Shown: piece after piece, positions 1 through 9,601 of the stretch
Position numbering within the stretch: the stretch's first letter is position 1
Layout: every line of letters starts with the position of its first letter
DNA from: Opitutales bacterium
GTDB lineage: Bacteria > Verrucomicrobiota > Verrucomicrobiia > Opitutales > Oceanipulchritudinaceae
Direction of reading: 5' to 3'
Length of the DNA stretch: 64,000 nt
Assembly: GCA_016928295.1 (NCBI GenBank)
Contig: JAFGLA010000054.1
Coordinates: forward strand, 36,736 to 100,735
The notes under the pieces: generated by a model
Databases searched by the model: none
What the model was told of the DNA's origin: nothing
What the model saw: only the letters and a program-made list of their open reading frames with translations
Program-made: the position numbers and the translations under genes

Positions 1-847
1 TAAGGGCGGACGCTGTAAGCGAGCGCGAGTTCCAACCCGGGGTGGCAGGCTGGAGGTAGTGCAGCACGCGGTTCATTTCCGCCATGGCTGCGTTCGCCTT
101 GTGCAGGTTGTCCCCGTCGGCCTTGTTTATTACGATGAGATCGGCGAGTTCGATTACGCCCTTTTTTATGCCCTGAAGCTCGTCTCCTGCACCGGAAATC
201 AAAACGAGCATGAAAAAGTCCACCATAGAACGCACGGTAACTTCGCTCTGCCCTACGCCCACCGTTTCGATAAGCGCCACGTCAAAGCCCGCCGCCTCGC
301 AAAGAACGAGCGTTTCACGGCTTTTGCGGGCCACGCCACCGAGCGCGCCGCCTGAGGGCGAGGGGCGAATGAAGGCGTTCTTTTCCCGCGATAGGTCTTC
401 CATGCGCGTCTTGTCGCCCAGAATGCTGCCTCCGCTGCGGGAGCTTGACGGATCAACGGCCAAAACGGCCACCTTGTGCCCGTCCTGGCAAAGCTTGGTG
501 CCCAGAGCCTCGATTAGCGTACTCTTGCCAGCCCCGGGGACTCCAGTAATACCCACACGAATGGAATTGCCAGCATGAGGCTGGACCCTGCGCAACAGCT
601 CCGATGCAAGCGCCTGATGCTCGGGCAGGTTGCTCTCAACAAGAGTGATGGCGCGGGCCAGGATGGTGCGGTCTCCGGCAAGGACGCCCTTTTCGTAGTC
701 GTCCATGCTGAGGACGGCCCTGCGCTTACGCGGGCGGTAAGGTGCGCTGTCGCCGTCGGTCCCAGGCCTTACTTCACTGAAGAAGCCCTCGCCCCCATCT
801 TTGGGTGCCCATTCCGGCAACTGCTTTCCATCGCTATTATCGCTCAT
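1..847 (-). CDS. meaB: MeaB/ArgK-type P-loop GTPase (methylmalonyl-CoA mutase chaperone), 3' part cut by window edge
   Basis: The minus strand is open from the ATG at 847 to the window edge (282 codons seen). The Walker A motif GVPGAGKST lies near residues 102-110, followed by the family segments [18 protein letters not shown] and ETVGVGQSE, and by the G4 motif NKAD. In this family the GTPase guards and reloads adenosylcobalamin-dependent acyl-CoA mutases such as methylmalonyl-CoA mutase. The partner mutase is not in the window. The first 47 residues are polar and not family-like, so a second in-frame ATG at 706 ([13 protein letters not shown]) is a plausible alternative start. The gene lies downstream of the SulP gene on the same strand, across a 129-base gap that holds an 8-bp hairpin. 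Confidence 0.9.
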   Translation of the reverse strand, partial: MSDNSDGKQLPEWAPKDGGEGFFSEVRPGTDGDSAPYRPRKRRAVLSMDDYEKGVLAGDRTILARAITLVESNLPEHQALASELLRRVQPHAGNSIRVGITGVPGAGKSTLIEALGTKLCQDGHKVAVLAVDPSSSRSGGSILGDKTRMEDLSREKNAFIRPSPSGGALGGVARKSRETLVLCEAAGFDVALIETVGVGQSEVTVRSMVDFFMLVLISGAGDELQGIKKGVIELADLIVINKADGDNLHKANAAMAEMNRVLHYLQPATPGWNSRSLTASAL

Positions 848-917
848 ACTGGGACAATGACCATTAAGCGGCAGCTCCGCCAGCGCAAGCGTCAACTTGC
901 ACCCTCCCGCCCCCACC

Positions 918-937
918 GAATAGCCCGAAGGCTATTC
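918..937. other. Perfect 8-bp hairpin between sulP and meaB
   Basis: GAATAGCC-CGAA-GGCTATTC forms a perfect stem with a tetraloop just after the SulP stop codon. No U-run follows on either strand, so it is more likely an RNA stability or processing element than a classic terminator. Confidence 0.4.
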
Positions 938-976
938 AGGGAGAGGAAGGGACTGGCAAAACAGAGCGGCTTGACG

Positions 977-2668
977 CTATGACTGGGCCTGCTTTTGAGC
1001 AGCTCCGCGCTTGGCTGCCTGAATCTCCCTCGCGCGGACAAGCGCCGCGTCAATATCCGGGCAGATGTTTTCAAGGCCGAGCCTTTGTATGAAGCCGGAG
1101 CGGTTCATAACCTGCAAGGGCTGCGGCTGCGGTGCGCTTAGAACGATGACGCCACCGCGGGCGGCAAGCTTCTCGCGCAGGTTGACAAGCGCGTTAAGCC
1201 CCGTGGCGTCCATGCTCATGACCTTGCGAAGGCGCAAGATGAGCACGTCCGGCTCGCTCTTGAGGCGCTCAAGTATGGTTTCGAGCTTTGAGGCAGCGCC
1301 AAAGAACAGGGAGCCCATCATGCTGTAAACCATTACGCCATTGGGAATATCCTTGCCGACAAGGGAATGGTGCGCGCCCTCTTCCTCGCTCTTGGAGTCA
1401 ACGAGAGAAACGTCGCTGGTCTCGGAAGCGCGCTTGATAAACAGCAGGGCTGCCATGACTACGCCCACCTCGACGGCCACGGTAAGGTCCACCACCACGG
1501 TCAGGATGAAGGCGGTAAGGAACACCATCGCATCGCTACCGGGCCAGGTGCGAAGCTTGCGAAAGTTGTGCCATTCTCCCATGTGAATTGCCACGTTGAG
1601 CAGCACCGCGCTTAGGGCTGCAAGCGGGACAAACTCCGCCAAGGGGGCGACAAATATCAATATGGCCAGCAGCACGGCGGCGTGGATTATGCCAGCGACA
1701 GGGCTTCTGGCACCCGCGCCGACGTTCGTCGCCGTTCTGGCAATGGCGCTCGTCGCCGCGATACCGCCAAAGAATGGGCATACGATGTTGGCAATGCCCT
1801 GAGCGACAAGCTCCTGATCGGAATCGTGGTGATCGTCCACCATGCCGTCCGCAACCACGGCGCAGAGCAGGGATTCTATCGCAGCAAGAAGAGCTATCGT
1901 TATGGCTGGCTGCACCAGCGAGGGCAGACTGGCCCAGTCGATGTGCGGCAGGCTGGGCATGGGAAGGCCGGTCGGAATCGAGCCGAAGCGCGAGCCGATT
2001 GTCTCCAAAGGCAGGTTCAATAGCTGCGTGAGCAGGGTCGCGATTATGATCGCCACGATTGTGCTCGGCGCGTAGCGGCGCAGCTTCTTGGGCCAGTAGC
2101 GTATGAAAAGAAAGGTTCCAATGGAAACGAGAGTCGCGGTCCACGAAATGCCCGGCATCGCGCGGAAAAGCACGCTCATCTTTTCGAAGAACTCGCTGGG
2201 CACATTCTCGACGCTCAGGCCGAAAAAGTCCTTAACCTGCGTGCTCATAATGAGTACGGCAATGCCCGAGGTGAAGCCCATCGTCACCGGATAAGGCATG
2301 TATTTGATGATTTTGCCAAGGCCCGTGAAGCCTAGCAAAAGCAGGAAAACGCCCGCTATTATCGTGCATAGCACCAGTCCGTCCCAGCCGAACTTGGCCA
2401 GTATGCCCGACAGGATTATTACGAAAGCTCCCGTTGGGCCGCCAATGCAGACCTTGGCCCCGCCGAATGCGGATATAATGAAGCCGCCGATGACGGCGGT
2501 TATTATACCCGTTTGCGGCGGTGCGCCGGAAGCGATAGCAAAGGCCATTGCCAGAGGCAGGGCCACGATGCCCACGGTAATACCGGCCCCGAGGTCGGCT
2601 CCGAAGGTAGACTTGTTGTATCCCTTGAGGGATTCGACGATTTTCGGACGGAAATGCGGCAGTTTCAT
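977..2668 (-). CDS. SulP family anion transporter with C-terminal STAS domain
   Basis: This is a 563-residue inner-membrane transporter. The N-terminal part (about residues 20-420) holds some ten or more hydrophobic helices with the SulP signature region GADLGAGITVGIVALPLAMAFAIASG and the following IGGPTGAF segment. The last 120 residues form a STAS domain (VMVYSMMGSLFFGAA, then LRLRKVMSMDATGLNAL). SulP proteins carry sulfate, bicarbonate or other anions, often with sodium or protons. The substrate cannot be told from sequence; no sulfate-assimilation or carbonic anhydrase gene is adjacent. The length is normal and the start is the only good one. It lies between trmB and meaB on the same strand. 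Confidence 0.92.
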   Translation of the reverse strand: MKLPHFRPKIVESLKGYNKSTFGADLGAGITVGIVALPLAMAFAIASGAPPQTGIITAVIGGFIISAFGGAKVCIGGPTGAFVIILSGILAKFGWDGLVLCTIIAGVFLLLLGFTGLGKIIKYMPYPVTMGFTSGIAVLIMSTQVKDFFGLSVENVPSEFFEKMSVLFRAMPGISWTATLVSIGTFLFIRYWPKKLRRYAPSTIVAIIIATLLTQLLNLPLETIGSRFGSIPTGLPMPSLPHIDWASLPSLVQPAITIALLAAIESLLCAVVADGMVDDHHDSDQELVAQGIANIVCPFFGGIAATSAIARTATNVGAGARSPVAGIIHAAVLLAILIFVAPLAEFVPLAALSAVLLNVAIHMGEWHNFRKLRTWPGSDAMVFLTAFILTVVVDLTVAVEVGVVMAALLFIKRASETSDVSLVDSKSEEEGAHHSLVGKDIPNGVMVYSMMGSLFFGAASKLETILERLKSEPDVLILRLRKVMSMDATGLNALVNLREKLAARGGVIVLSAPQPQPLQVMNRSGFIQRLGLENICPDIDAALVRAREIQAAKRGAAQKQAQS

Positions 2669-2978
2669 ACCGAGCGGTTTACCCCATCCGGCGTCCTCTC
2701 CGGCTCGCGTTGCGGGCGGCGGGGGCGTCGATTTGTTTTTGTATCAGTTTTGCCCCCCTTGCCGGATGCGACTTGGGCGCGCAGGCGGAGCGGAGGCGTG
2801 TCAATCAACTCTTGCGTTTGCGGATTACTAAAAAAGAGACCATCTGTACAAGTCTTTCTAAGCCGCGCAAGAGGATTGCGCAAAATAATGCGCAAAGAAG
2901 CTCATATTTCAGAACAGGCCCTATTGTTCGCAGAAAACCTGACCAACGCCACTCGCGACGCGCCCAATCGACAAGCGA
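2669..2978. other. Intergenic region upstream of sulP
   Basis: This 310-base gap lies between the trmB stop (minus) and the sulP start (minus). It should hold the sulP promoter and any trmB 3' end signal, but I see no convincing terminator, promoter or conserved RNA in it. Confidence 0.4.
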
Positions 2979-3641
2979 TTAAGCGCCCTGCGGCTCGTCT
3001 TCTTCCGGCTTTGTGGCGATCAGGCTCTGCCATGCGTCCATCAGTTCCTGAAAGAAGCTGCTCGCCTCAAAGGGCCATTCGACCTCGTCGTTCACAGCCC
3101 AGAGAGTGCTGGCGGCCACCTGCTCGACCATCCATTCAAAGTAGCCTTCGTGGTCGGTGCGCAGGCAGAGCTGACAGTCCGGCGTGCGCCTTGCGGCCAG
3201 CATTTCGAGGAGCTGGCTCTGGACGATACGGTTTTTCCAGTGCCGCTTTTTCGGCCAAGGGTCGGGAAATAGCACAAAGCAGCGCCCTATGCGCACATGC
3301 TCGGGCAGGGCCTCAAGAAAGCCCAGCGCCTCGGCCTTGATAAAGTGCAGCTTTTCGAGGGCGCGCTTTTCCTTCTTGTTACGCCCTTTCTGCACGCGCT
3401 TGGTGACTAGGTCCACGCCGACGCAGGTCTCGTCCTGATGCTCCAGCGCGTAGGCGGTGAGGAAATGTCCGTGCCCGCAGCCGATTTCGAGCGTGATTGT
3501 GACAGGCTCGGGGAACAGTTCCGCACATGTGCGCTCGAGATTCTCGCGAACCTCTTTCATGCGCGCCTCGTGCACTTCACGGGAATCTGCACGCATGGCC
3601 TGCGCACTGCCCTCACTCTGCTTGATGCCTGTATCGTCCAT
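2979..3641 (-). CDS. trmB: tRNA (guanine-N7-)-methyltransferase
   Basis: This 220-residue cytoplasmic enzyme methylates G46 in the tRNA variable loop with S-adenosylmethionine. The SAM-binding motif LEIGCGHGHFL is at about residues 51-61. The diagnostic TrmB motif PDPWPKKRH is at 126-134, with KNRIVQ close behind. The length fits the family, with a short non-conserved head of about 25 residues and a short acidic tail. It is followed downstream by sulP and preceded by the TPR lipoprotein gene on the same strand with about 60 bases between, so it may be co-transcribed with that gene. Confidence 0.95.
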   Translation of the reverse strand: MDDTGIKQSEGSAQAMRADSREVHEARMKEVRENLERTCAELFPEPVTITLEIGCGHGHFLTAYALEHQDETCVGVDLVTKRVQKGRNKKEKRALEKLHFIKAEALGFLEALPEHVRIGRCFVLFPDPWPKKRHWKNRIVQSQLLEMLAARRTPDCQLCLRTDHEGYFEWMVEQVAASTLWAVNDEVEWPFEASSFFQELMDAWQSLIATKPEEDEPQGA

Positions 3642-3700
3642 AATTGGAAAAAGACAGCAATTACAGGGCGAAAAGACAGAGCGCGAGGGAAAAAGAAGGG

Positions 3701-4720
3701 CTATTGCGCCGCTTCTTCCATTACACCCGTACCATCCCGCAAAGGCGCCTCCGCATTGTCGGCCCCCTCGCCTGCCGGAGCCGCAGCATCAGAGGCTTCC
3801 TGCATCGCGGCAGCCGCTGCTGCGTCCTCTTCAGAAATGCGCTTCAGCAGGCGCATTCGGGTAGCGGCGAGGAAGGGTTCCACATCTTCTCGCAATAGCT
3901 TGAGCGCGTCCTTTCGCTGACCCTTTTCGCAGAGAACGCGGGCGCGGTGCAGACGCACGACGTCTCTTTCAAACTTGGTCAAGTCAGCACGTTGCGAAAC
4001 TTCGAGCCAGTATGCGTCCGCCCTGTCCCAGTCCGGTTTTGCGAGGTCGTAAAATGCCTCGCCCATGCGGAAGGCAAAGTCCTTGTTCGCGGGATCAAGT
4101 TCCACGGCCTTGCCAAAGGCGCTCATGATGCCTCGGTCGAGCATGTCGTCGCTGTAAACGAGGTCTTCCTTGAAACGGTCGCGAAAGGTGGCGAGAAGTT
4201 CGCCGATTCCGTAGTGGTACACCGCCGTTTCAGGCTCAAGCTCCTGAGCGCGAACGTAGTAGGCGAGAGCTTCGGAATACTGCCCCGTCTCGGCCAGATA
4301 GTTGCCGATTTGCTGCTTTAACACGGCGATGTCGTCCTGCAACTGGTCGGCGTGGGAGAACATGACGTGCGCGCGGTCGTTCTGATTTATGCGCCGGAGG
4401 AACTTCCCGTAAATAATGAGCAGGTCCACGTTGTTCGGGTTGGCCGAGATAAGCTCGTCGTAGCGGGAAGCTATGACAAGGATGCGCCGCTCAAAGTCGT
4501 CTTCGGAAATCTGCGCCTTGCCCATGCGCTCGAACAGCTCTTCCTGCTCTTTTGTGATGTCCAAGAGCTTGCGCTCAAGAACGGACCGCGCGGGGCCCGA
4601 CGCCTCTTGGGCGGTTGCGCGCGCCTGATCGTCCATGCTGGCGCAGGCGGTGAAGAGACACGCGGCGGAGACACACAGGGCCATTAACGCGACGCGGCGA
4701 ACCTTGAAGGAAGTGCTCAT
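3701..4720 (-). CDS. TPR-containing lipoprotein
   Basis: This 339-residue protein has a lipoprotein signal peptide: a basic head, a hydrophobic core and a lipobox LFTAC with the lipidated Cys at residue 26. Helical repeat units of tetratricopeptide type follow (about 85-260), for example the segment around LAETGQYSEALAYYVRAQELEP. The C-terminal 50 residues are Ala/Glu-rich and probably disordered. Such proteins usually scaffold envelope complexes, and no enzyme domain is seen. It sits 39 bases downstream of a polysaccharide flippase gene and 59 bases upstream of trmB on the same strand, so a role near envelope polysaccharide export is possible but only inferred from context. Confidence 0.8.
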   Translation of the reverse strand: MSTSFKVRRVALMALCVSAACLFTACASMDDQARATAQEASGPARSVLERKLLDITKEQEELFERMGKAQISEDDFERRILVIASRYDELISANPNNVDLLIIYGKFLRRINQNDRAHVMFSHADQLQDDIAVLKQQIGNYLAETGQYSEALAYYVRAQELEPETAVYHYGIGELLATFRDRFKEDLVYSDDMLDRGIMSAFGKAVELDPANKDFAFRMGEAFYDLAKPDWDRADAYWLEVSQRADLTKFERDVVRLHRARVLCEKGQRKDALKLLREDVEPFLAATRMRLLKRISEEDAAAAAAMQEASDAAAPAGEGADNAEAPLRDGTGVMEEAAQ

Positions 4721-4759
4721 CAGTTTTGTACGGGAGAATGCATGTTTTGCGGAAGGCGC

Positions 4760-6244
4760 TTATGGACAGCGGCTGGTGCGAAAAGCTCCGCGAATGTAGG
4801 AAAATAAGCCAAATACGCGTTCTCTGACGGACGGGGCAAGAAGGAGGAGAGACGTGCCAAGGCATCCGGCGGCGCCAGCGGCGAGCAACTGCACAAAGGC
4901 CGTTTCCGACTGCGCAAGCCGCGCCCCGATGCAGAACTCCACTATGAGCAGCGCCCAGAGCAGAAGCGGCCCGCGCAGCGCCTGCCACATGAAGGCGAAG
5001 CCGAGAGTCGTTTCCCGCCCCGTTCTCCACACGCGAAGTGCAAGTATCAGCGCCTGCACCAGCGCGTAGGCGAGCGACATGCCGAGCGCGCCCCCTGTCC
5101 AGGCGCCGCCCATCAGTGCCAGCCCCGTCAAGGGTGCGCTCCAGAGGCCGAAATCGCGCAGCTCTGCGGAGCGGCCAAGCTGCGTCTCGGCCATGTTCAG
5201 AACCATGAGCGGGATGCGGGCCATTTCGCCGATGGCCAGAAGGCGCAGCATCGAGGCCGCGCTCTCCCACTGGCCGCCGAGAAGAAAGCCGAGACTTTGC
5301 GAGGGCAGAGCCACCAGCAGGGCGAGAAAGGCGAACCAGATGTAGTTTGTAAGGCTCATCACATGGGCGCAGGCGCGGGTGAACGCGGCCATGTCGCCCT
5401 GAAGGCGGGCAAGCATGTTGGGCACGACTTGGCCGAGGGGCAGGACGAGCTGCCGGCGCGGAGTGGCCAGCAGGGTCTGCGCACGGTTGTACATGCCTAC
5501 GATTGCGGGGTTTGTGAAAAGGCCGAGCGAGAAATGGTCGAAAGTGGACGAGATGTTCTGCACAAAGCGGAAAAAGCTGATGTTGCCCCCGAATGCGAGA
5601 AGCCCTTCCGAGCGGAGGCGAAAACTGCGCGGGCGCCAGCGGCAGAAGAAGGGTTGCAGCACAAGGCAGCAGATTTCCTGCCCCATCACCTGAAACACGA
5701 GCGCGTCTATGCCCCGCCCTTCAAGCGCCAGCCATATCGCGCCTCCCGTGCCCACCAGTTGCGCTATGGTAGTGACTACGTTTATTCGCAGAAACTGCAT
5801 CCTTCTGGACATCAAAGCCTGATAGAAGGACACGACGCCGCCCGCCGCGAACAGGGGCGATATTTTGACGCAGGTCTCCGCAACAAGAGGCTCTCCGTAA
5901 ACCCAGGCCAGAAGAGTCCCGAGGACTGCGACAAGAGCCGCCAGCGAGAGTCCGCCAATTAGCGAGAGCCAGAACGCCGAGTCGAGAAACTCGTCACTCG
6001 CGCAAGGCTTCTGTATCACGGCTGCGCCGAGGCCGAAATCCTTGCTGTTGTACAGAAGCACGAGGAAGGCCCAGGTCATGCCGAATATGCCGAAAAGCTC
6101 CGGCGGCAGTATGCGCGAAAGAACTATTATCTGCCCTGCCGATATGAGAAGCCGCAGCGCCTGCCCGCCAAAGGACAGGGCCAGCCCGCGAATGCTGCCC
6201 CTTTGCAGCACTTCCCTGTCAGCACTGGTCCCTTCGTTTTCCAT
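4760..6244 (-). CDS. Oligosaccharide flippase (MOP superfamily, Wzx-like)
   Basis: This 494-residue protein has 12-14 hydrophobic helices and the N-terminal pattern of the polysaccharide flippases (about residues 14-60: RGSIRGLALSFGGQALRLLISAGQIIVLSRIL, then ELFGIFGM). Family members flip lipid-linked O-antigen, colanic-acid or exopolysaccharide repeat units across the inner membrane. No glycosyltransferases or Wzy polymerase are nearby, so the polymer is unknown. It reads away from rny, with which it shares a 277-base divergent intergenic region. It is the first gene of a minus-strand run that continues with the TPR lipoprotein and trmB. Confidence 0.85.
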   Translation of the reverse strand: MENEGTSADREVLQRGSIRGLALSFGGQALRLLISAGQIIVLSRILPPELFGIFGMTWAFLVLLYNSKDFGLGAAVIQKPCASDEFLDSAFWLSLIGGLSLAALVAVLGTLLAWVYGEPLVAETCVKISPLFAAGGVVSFYQALMSRRMQFLRINVVTTIAQLVGTGGAIWLALEGRGIDALVFQVMGQEICCLVLQPFFCRWRPRSFRLRSEGLLAFGGNISFFRFVQNISSTFDHFSLGLFTNPAIVGMYNRAQTLLATPRRQLVLPLGQVVPNMLARLQGDMAAFTRACAHVMSLTNYIWFAFLALLVALPSQSLGFLLGGQWESAASMLRLLAIGEMARIPLMVLNMAETQLGRSAELRDFGLWSAPLTGLALMGGAWTGGALGMSLAYALVQALILALRVWRTGRETTLGFAFMWQALRGPLLLWALLIVEFCIGARLAQSETAFVQLLAAGAAGCLGTSLLLLAPSVRERVFGLFSYIRGAFRTSRCP

Positions 6245-6521
6245 ATTTCAAGCAATGATAGGAAGATGCACGCCCATGCCGCAATTTATCTCGCTCTGCA
6301 TACTCATAAATCAAGGCCACCACTAACAATGATCTTTTTGAAATGGAGTGCGTTTTCCCATGCCATTTGCAGTTCGAGTCGTAAACCAATATCATACAGA
6401 CACAAATAGCAAATAGCCCGTTCCGTCATCTTGACATATGGGGGGGCGGGATGGTACAAAATGCAGTCCACTTGGGTTAACGCGGCAGCACTAACATGGG
6501 CTGCGATGCGGACGTAAACGT

Positions 6522-8057
6522 ATGGAGGCACCTGTACATGTCGTAATCGTGGCTCTGCTTGCAGGGCTTTTTTCTGCTACGGGCCTTTGTTGGCTGATTT
6601 TCAGGCGTTTCATACGTTCTGAAGGCGACAGGATGCAGAAGGAGCTGGAGGAGGCCCGCCTGCAAGTGCGCAAGGAGGCCGCGATTCGGATGAAGGAAGC
6701 CGACGCCATGCTCCAAAAACGGCAGGAGGAGCAGGAAAGAGCGTTTTCCCAGCGTGAGAACCGCGTAATAGCTCGCGAAAACGAGCTTGAACAGGCCGAA
6801 GTCCGCCGTGCCGAACAGAGCGAGATTCTCGACAAGAGAACAAATTACATCGAGAAGCGCGCCGCAGAGATCGACGCCCGCGCCAGTCAGCTCGAAAAGG
6901 ACATTTCAATTTACAAGGAGCGCCTTCAGGCGGTGGCGAACATTTCGCCCCAGAAGGCAAAGGAAGAGCTTCTCGAAGAGGCCCGCCGCGAGTGCGAGGA
7001 CGAGATTCGCCAATACAAGAACGAGATTCTTGGCAAGGCCGAGGCAGAGTTGGACAAAGAGGCCAAGAAGATGCTCGTGGCCTGTATGCAAAGGCTTTCC
7101 TCCACCCCGCAGCAGGACGCCACGGCAACAATCGTAGCCATCCCCAACGAGGAGATGAAGGGGCGCATAATCGGGCGCGAGGGCCGCAATATCAAGGCTT
7201 TCGAGAGCGCCACTGGCACGACGCTCCTTATCGACGAAACGCCGGACAGCGTGCTCGTATCCTCCTTTGACCCCGTCCGCCGCGAAGTGGCCCGAATCGC
7301 CCTTGAGAACCTGATTAAAGACGGGCGCATTCACCCGACGAGCATCGAAGCGGCGGTGAACGACGCGGACGAACAGGTTAAAAAGAGCGTCGTCGGCTTT
7401 GGTGAAGAGGCGCTGCGCCGCGTGCGCATACAGCGCGTGCACCCGGAAATTGTCCAGCTGCTTGGCAAGCTGCGCTACCGCCTTTCGTACAATCAGAACT
7501 GCCTGGACCACACCGTGGAAGTGGCGCAGCTTTGCGGTCTTGTCGCCGCCGAGCTTGGCCTGGATACGGAAATCGCCCGTCGCACCGGTCTTTTCCACGA
7601 CATTGGCAAGAGCCTCGACGCGGATTACGAGGGCAGTCACGCCACGGCTGCCGCAAACATTCTCAAGCGTCTTGGCGAAGACGAGACAATTGTGAACGCC
7701 GTCGCCGCCCATCACGACGAAGTTGCGCCCTCTTCCCCCTACGCGGCGGTCCTGAAGATTGCGGACGCGGCCTCGGCCGTGCGCCCGGGTGCCAGAGCGG
7801 AAAGCATGGACTCGTTCATCCAGCGCGTGCGCCGTTTGGAAGACATCGCAAGGGACATCCAGGGCGTTAACGACGCTTACGCGATTCAGGCAGGGCGGGA
7901 GATTCGCGTAGTTGTCTCTCCCGACAAGGTGGACGACGCCGCGGCAAGAGATCTTGCCCGCCGTCTGCGCCGCCGTATCGAGGACGAGCTTCAATATCCG
8001 GGCACGATTAAGATCACCGTCATCAGGGAGTGCCGCTACGTGGAACAGGCTCGCTAA
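6522..8057 (+). CDS. rny: Ribonuclease Y
   Basis: This 511-residue membrane-anchored endoribonuclease starts bulk mRNA decay in many bacteria. Its order is classical: one N-terminal transmembrane helix (about 5-28), a long charged coiled coil (about 35-180), a KH RNA-binding domain with the GREGRNIKAFE motif near residue 217, and an HD phosphohydrolase domain with the metal-binding His-Asp of HDIGKS at about 359-360 and a later AAHHDE. The chosen ATG has no Shine-Dalgarno sequence but begins exactly at the membrane helix. rodA follows 101 bases later and an RNase E/G gene after that, on the same strand. Confidence 0.96.
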   Translation: MEAPVHVVIVALLAGLFSATGLCWLIFRRFIRSEGDRMQKELEEARLQVRKEAAIRMKEADAMLQKRQEEQERAFSQRENRVIARENELEQAEVRRAEQSEILDKRTNYIEKRAAEIDARASQLEKDISIYKERLQAVANISPQKAKEELLEEARRECEDEIRQYKNEILGKAEAELDKEAKKMLVACMQRLSSTPQQDATATIVAIPNEEMKGRIIGREGRNIKAFESATGTTLLIDETPDSVLVSSFDPVRREVARIALENLIKDGRIHPTSIEAAVNDADEQVKKSVVGFGEEALRRVRIQRVHPEIVQLLGKLRYRLSYNQNCLDHTVEVAQLCGLVAAELGLDTEIARRTGLFHDIGKSLDADYEGSHATAAANILKRLGEDETIVNAVAAHHDEVAPSSPYAAVLKIADAASAVRPGARAESMDSFIQRVRRLEDIARDIQGVNDAYAIQAGREIRVVVSPDKVDDAAARDLARRLRRRIEDELQYPGTIKITVIRECRYVEQAR

Positions 8058-8158
8058 AGCTGTTACAAACGTGGCATTATCCGTTACAGGGAAACTAGCA
8101 AGCCTTTCACTAGCGTTGCCAGCCCTGTATTTTCCCCACTTTTGCGCTACTCCCACTG

Positions 8159-9484
8159 ATGAACGCCCGACGGCAAAGCAAGGCCAAGAAAGCGGAAAGC
8201 AAAGCCCGCTTCGGCAGCTCCACCCCGCAAAGGTCAGGCATTGACGGGCGCGAGGTGCTGCGCCGCGGCAGGCCAGTGTTCAGCGGCATTCGCATCCTCT
8301 CGCACAGCGGCTGGGACTGGATCGCCCCGCTTTGCATTTTGATTCTTGGCGTTATGGGCGTGATGTTCATCTACTCGGCCCAGCATTTCACGGGGTCGAG
8401 CTTCTGGGTGAAACAGATTTTGTGGTTCGCCATCGGGGCGATCGTTTACGGAGTGATTTCGTGGCTGGACTATGGTTTCTGGTTTCGCAACGCGCACATC
8501 TGCTATGCGGCAGGAGTAATCCTTTTGCTACTTTTGTGGACGCCGATCGGGATGGAAAGGGAAGGCTCGCGCCGCTGGCTGAACCTGCCGGGCATAGCCT
8601 ACCAGCCTAGCGAGGGGGCCAAGATAGGGACGCTCATAATGGTGTCCGCAATGCTCGCCAGAGAGCGTTTGGGCACGGTTCGCGAGAGCCTGTGGGCACT
8701 GGTCAAACTGGGAATTGCGGTATCCATTCCTATATTCTTGATATTTCTGCAACCCGATCTAGGTTCCGCTCTTGTATTTGGTCCTATGATTTTTTCTTTG
8801 CTATACGTTTCAAGACTCTCCCAGCGCTTTTTTATCGTGGTGCTGGCGTTGTTTCTTGGCGTACTGGCGATTATTGGAACGGACATTTACAAATATCACC
8901 AATTTCTGAAAGACAGCGGCAATGACGCGCATACCGTGGTCGGGCAATACCAGGAAACAAGCTGGATGCCACTCCGCGATTATCAACGAAACCGCATTCT
9001 GGGCTTTATTTCCCCCGAATCGGTGGATCCGCGCGGCATAGGTATAAGCTGGAACTCCCGCCAGTCGCTGCAGGCGGTAGGCACGGGGGGACCGACCGGA
9101 AAAGGTTGGACCCAAGGGGATCAGGCCCAACTGGGCTACCTTCCCCGCTCCGTTGCGCATAATGACTTCATCTTCGCCGTTCTGGCGGAGGAAACGGGTT
9201 TTGCCGGCGCTTCTTTGATAGTCGGCACTTTCCTAGTTCTTCTCATCAACAACTTGAGAATAGCCGCTCAGGCGAGGGACCGTTTCGGCCTTCTCCTCGG
9301 AGTTGGCGTCAGCGTGATTTTCATGATTCATGTTTTCGTAAACATCGGCATGACAATCGGGTTGACGCCGATAACCGGCCTTCCTCTTCCTTTCGTAAGT
9401 TACGGGGGTTCGTTTATTCTCAGTTGCTGCATTCTGCAAGGTCTGGTACAGAGTGTGTACCGTCATAGGCGCAGTTTTGCATAA
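8159..9484 (+). CDS. rodA: Rod-shape-determining SEDS protein RodA (FtsW/RodA/SpoVE family)
   Basis: This 441-residue polytopic membrane protein is a SEDS-family peptidoglycan glycosyltransferase that works with a class B PBP during side-wall growth. A basic cytoplasmic head of about 55 residues precedes ten predicted membrane helices. The family segments GSRRWLNLPG, QPSEGAKIG, FLQPDLGSALV, GPTGKGWTQGDQAQLGYLP, DFIFAVLAEE and LPLPFVSYGGS are all present. 'FAVLAEETGF' and the TQG-type loop favour RodA over FtsW. No pbp2, mreB or mreC gene is in this window, so the usual elongasome cluster is split here. Confidence 0.92.
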   Translation: MNARRQSKAKKAESKARFGSSTPQRSGIDGREVLRRGRPVFSGIRILSHSGWDWIAPLCILILGVMGVMFIYSAQHFTGSSFWVKQILWFAIGAIVYGVISWLDYGFWFRNAHICYAAGVILLLLLWTPIGMEREGSRRWLNLPGIAYQPSEGAKIGTLIMVSAMLARERLGTVRESLWALVKLGIAVSIPIFLIFLQPDLGSALVFGPMIFSLLYVSRLSQRFFIVVLALFLGVLAIIGTDIYKYHQFLKDSGNDAHTVVGQYQETSWMPLRDYQRNRILGFISPESVDPRGIGISWNSRQSLQAVGTGGPTGKGWTQGDQAQLGYLPRSVAHNDFIFAVLAEETGFAGASLIVGTFLVLLINNLRIAAQARDRFGLLLGVGVSVIFMIHVFVNIGMTIGLTPITGLPLPFVSYGGSFILSCCILQGLVQSVYRHRRSFA

Positions 9485-9601
9485 TCAACTATTAACCCCA
9501 CAAGATGAGAAGCCCCACAAAACCCTTTTCCCCTGCTGGTGACGGTCAAACATTGTACAAATGCACGGTATTAAAGCCGTGCTACAGGCCGGAACAAGCA
9601 C

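Noticed and set aside
6906..8156. 416-codon frame opposite rny
   Set aside because: It is a shadow frame; rny is complete with KH and HD motifs.
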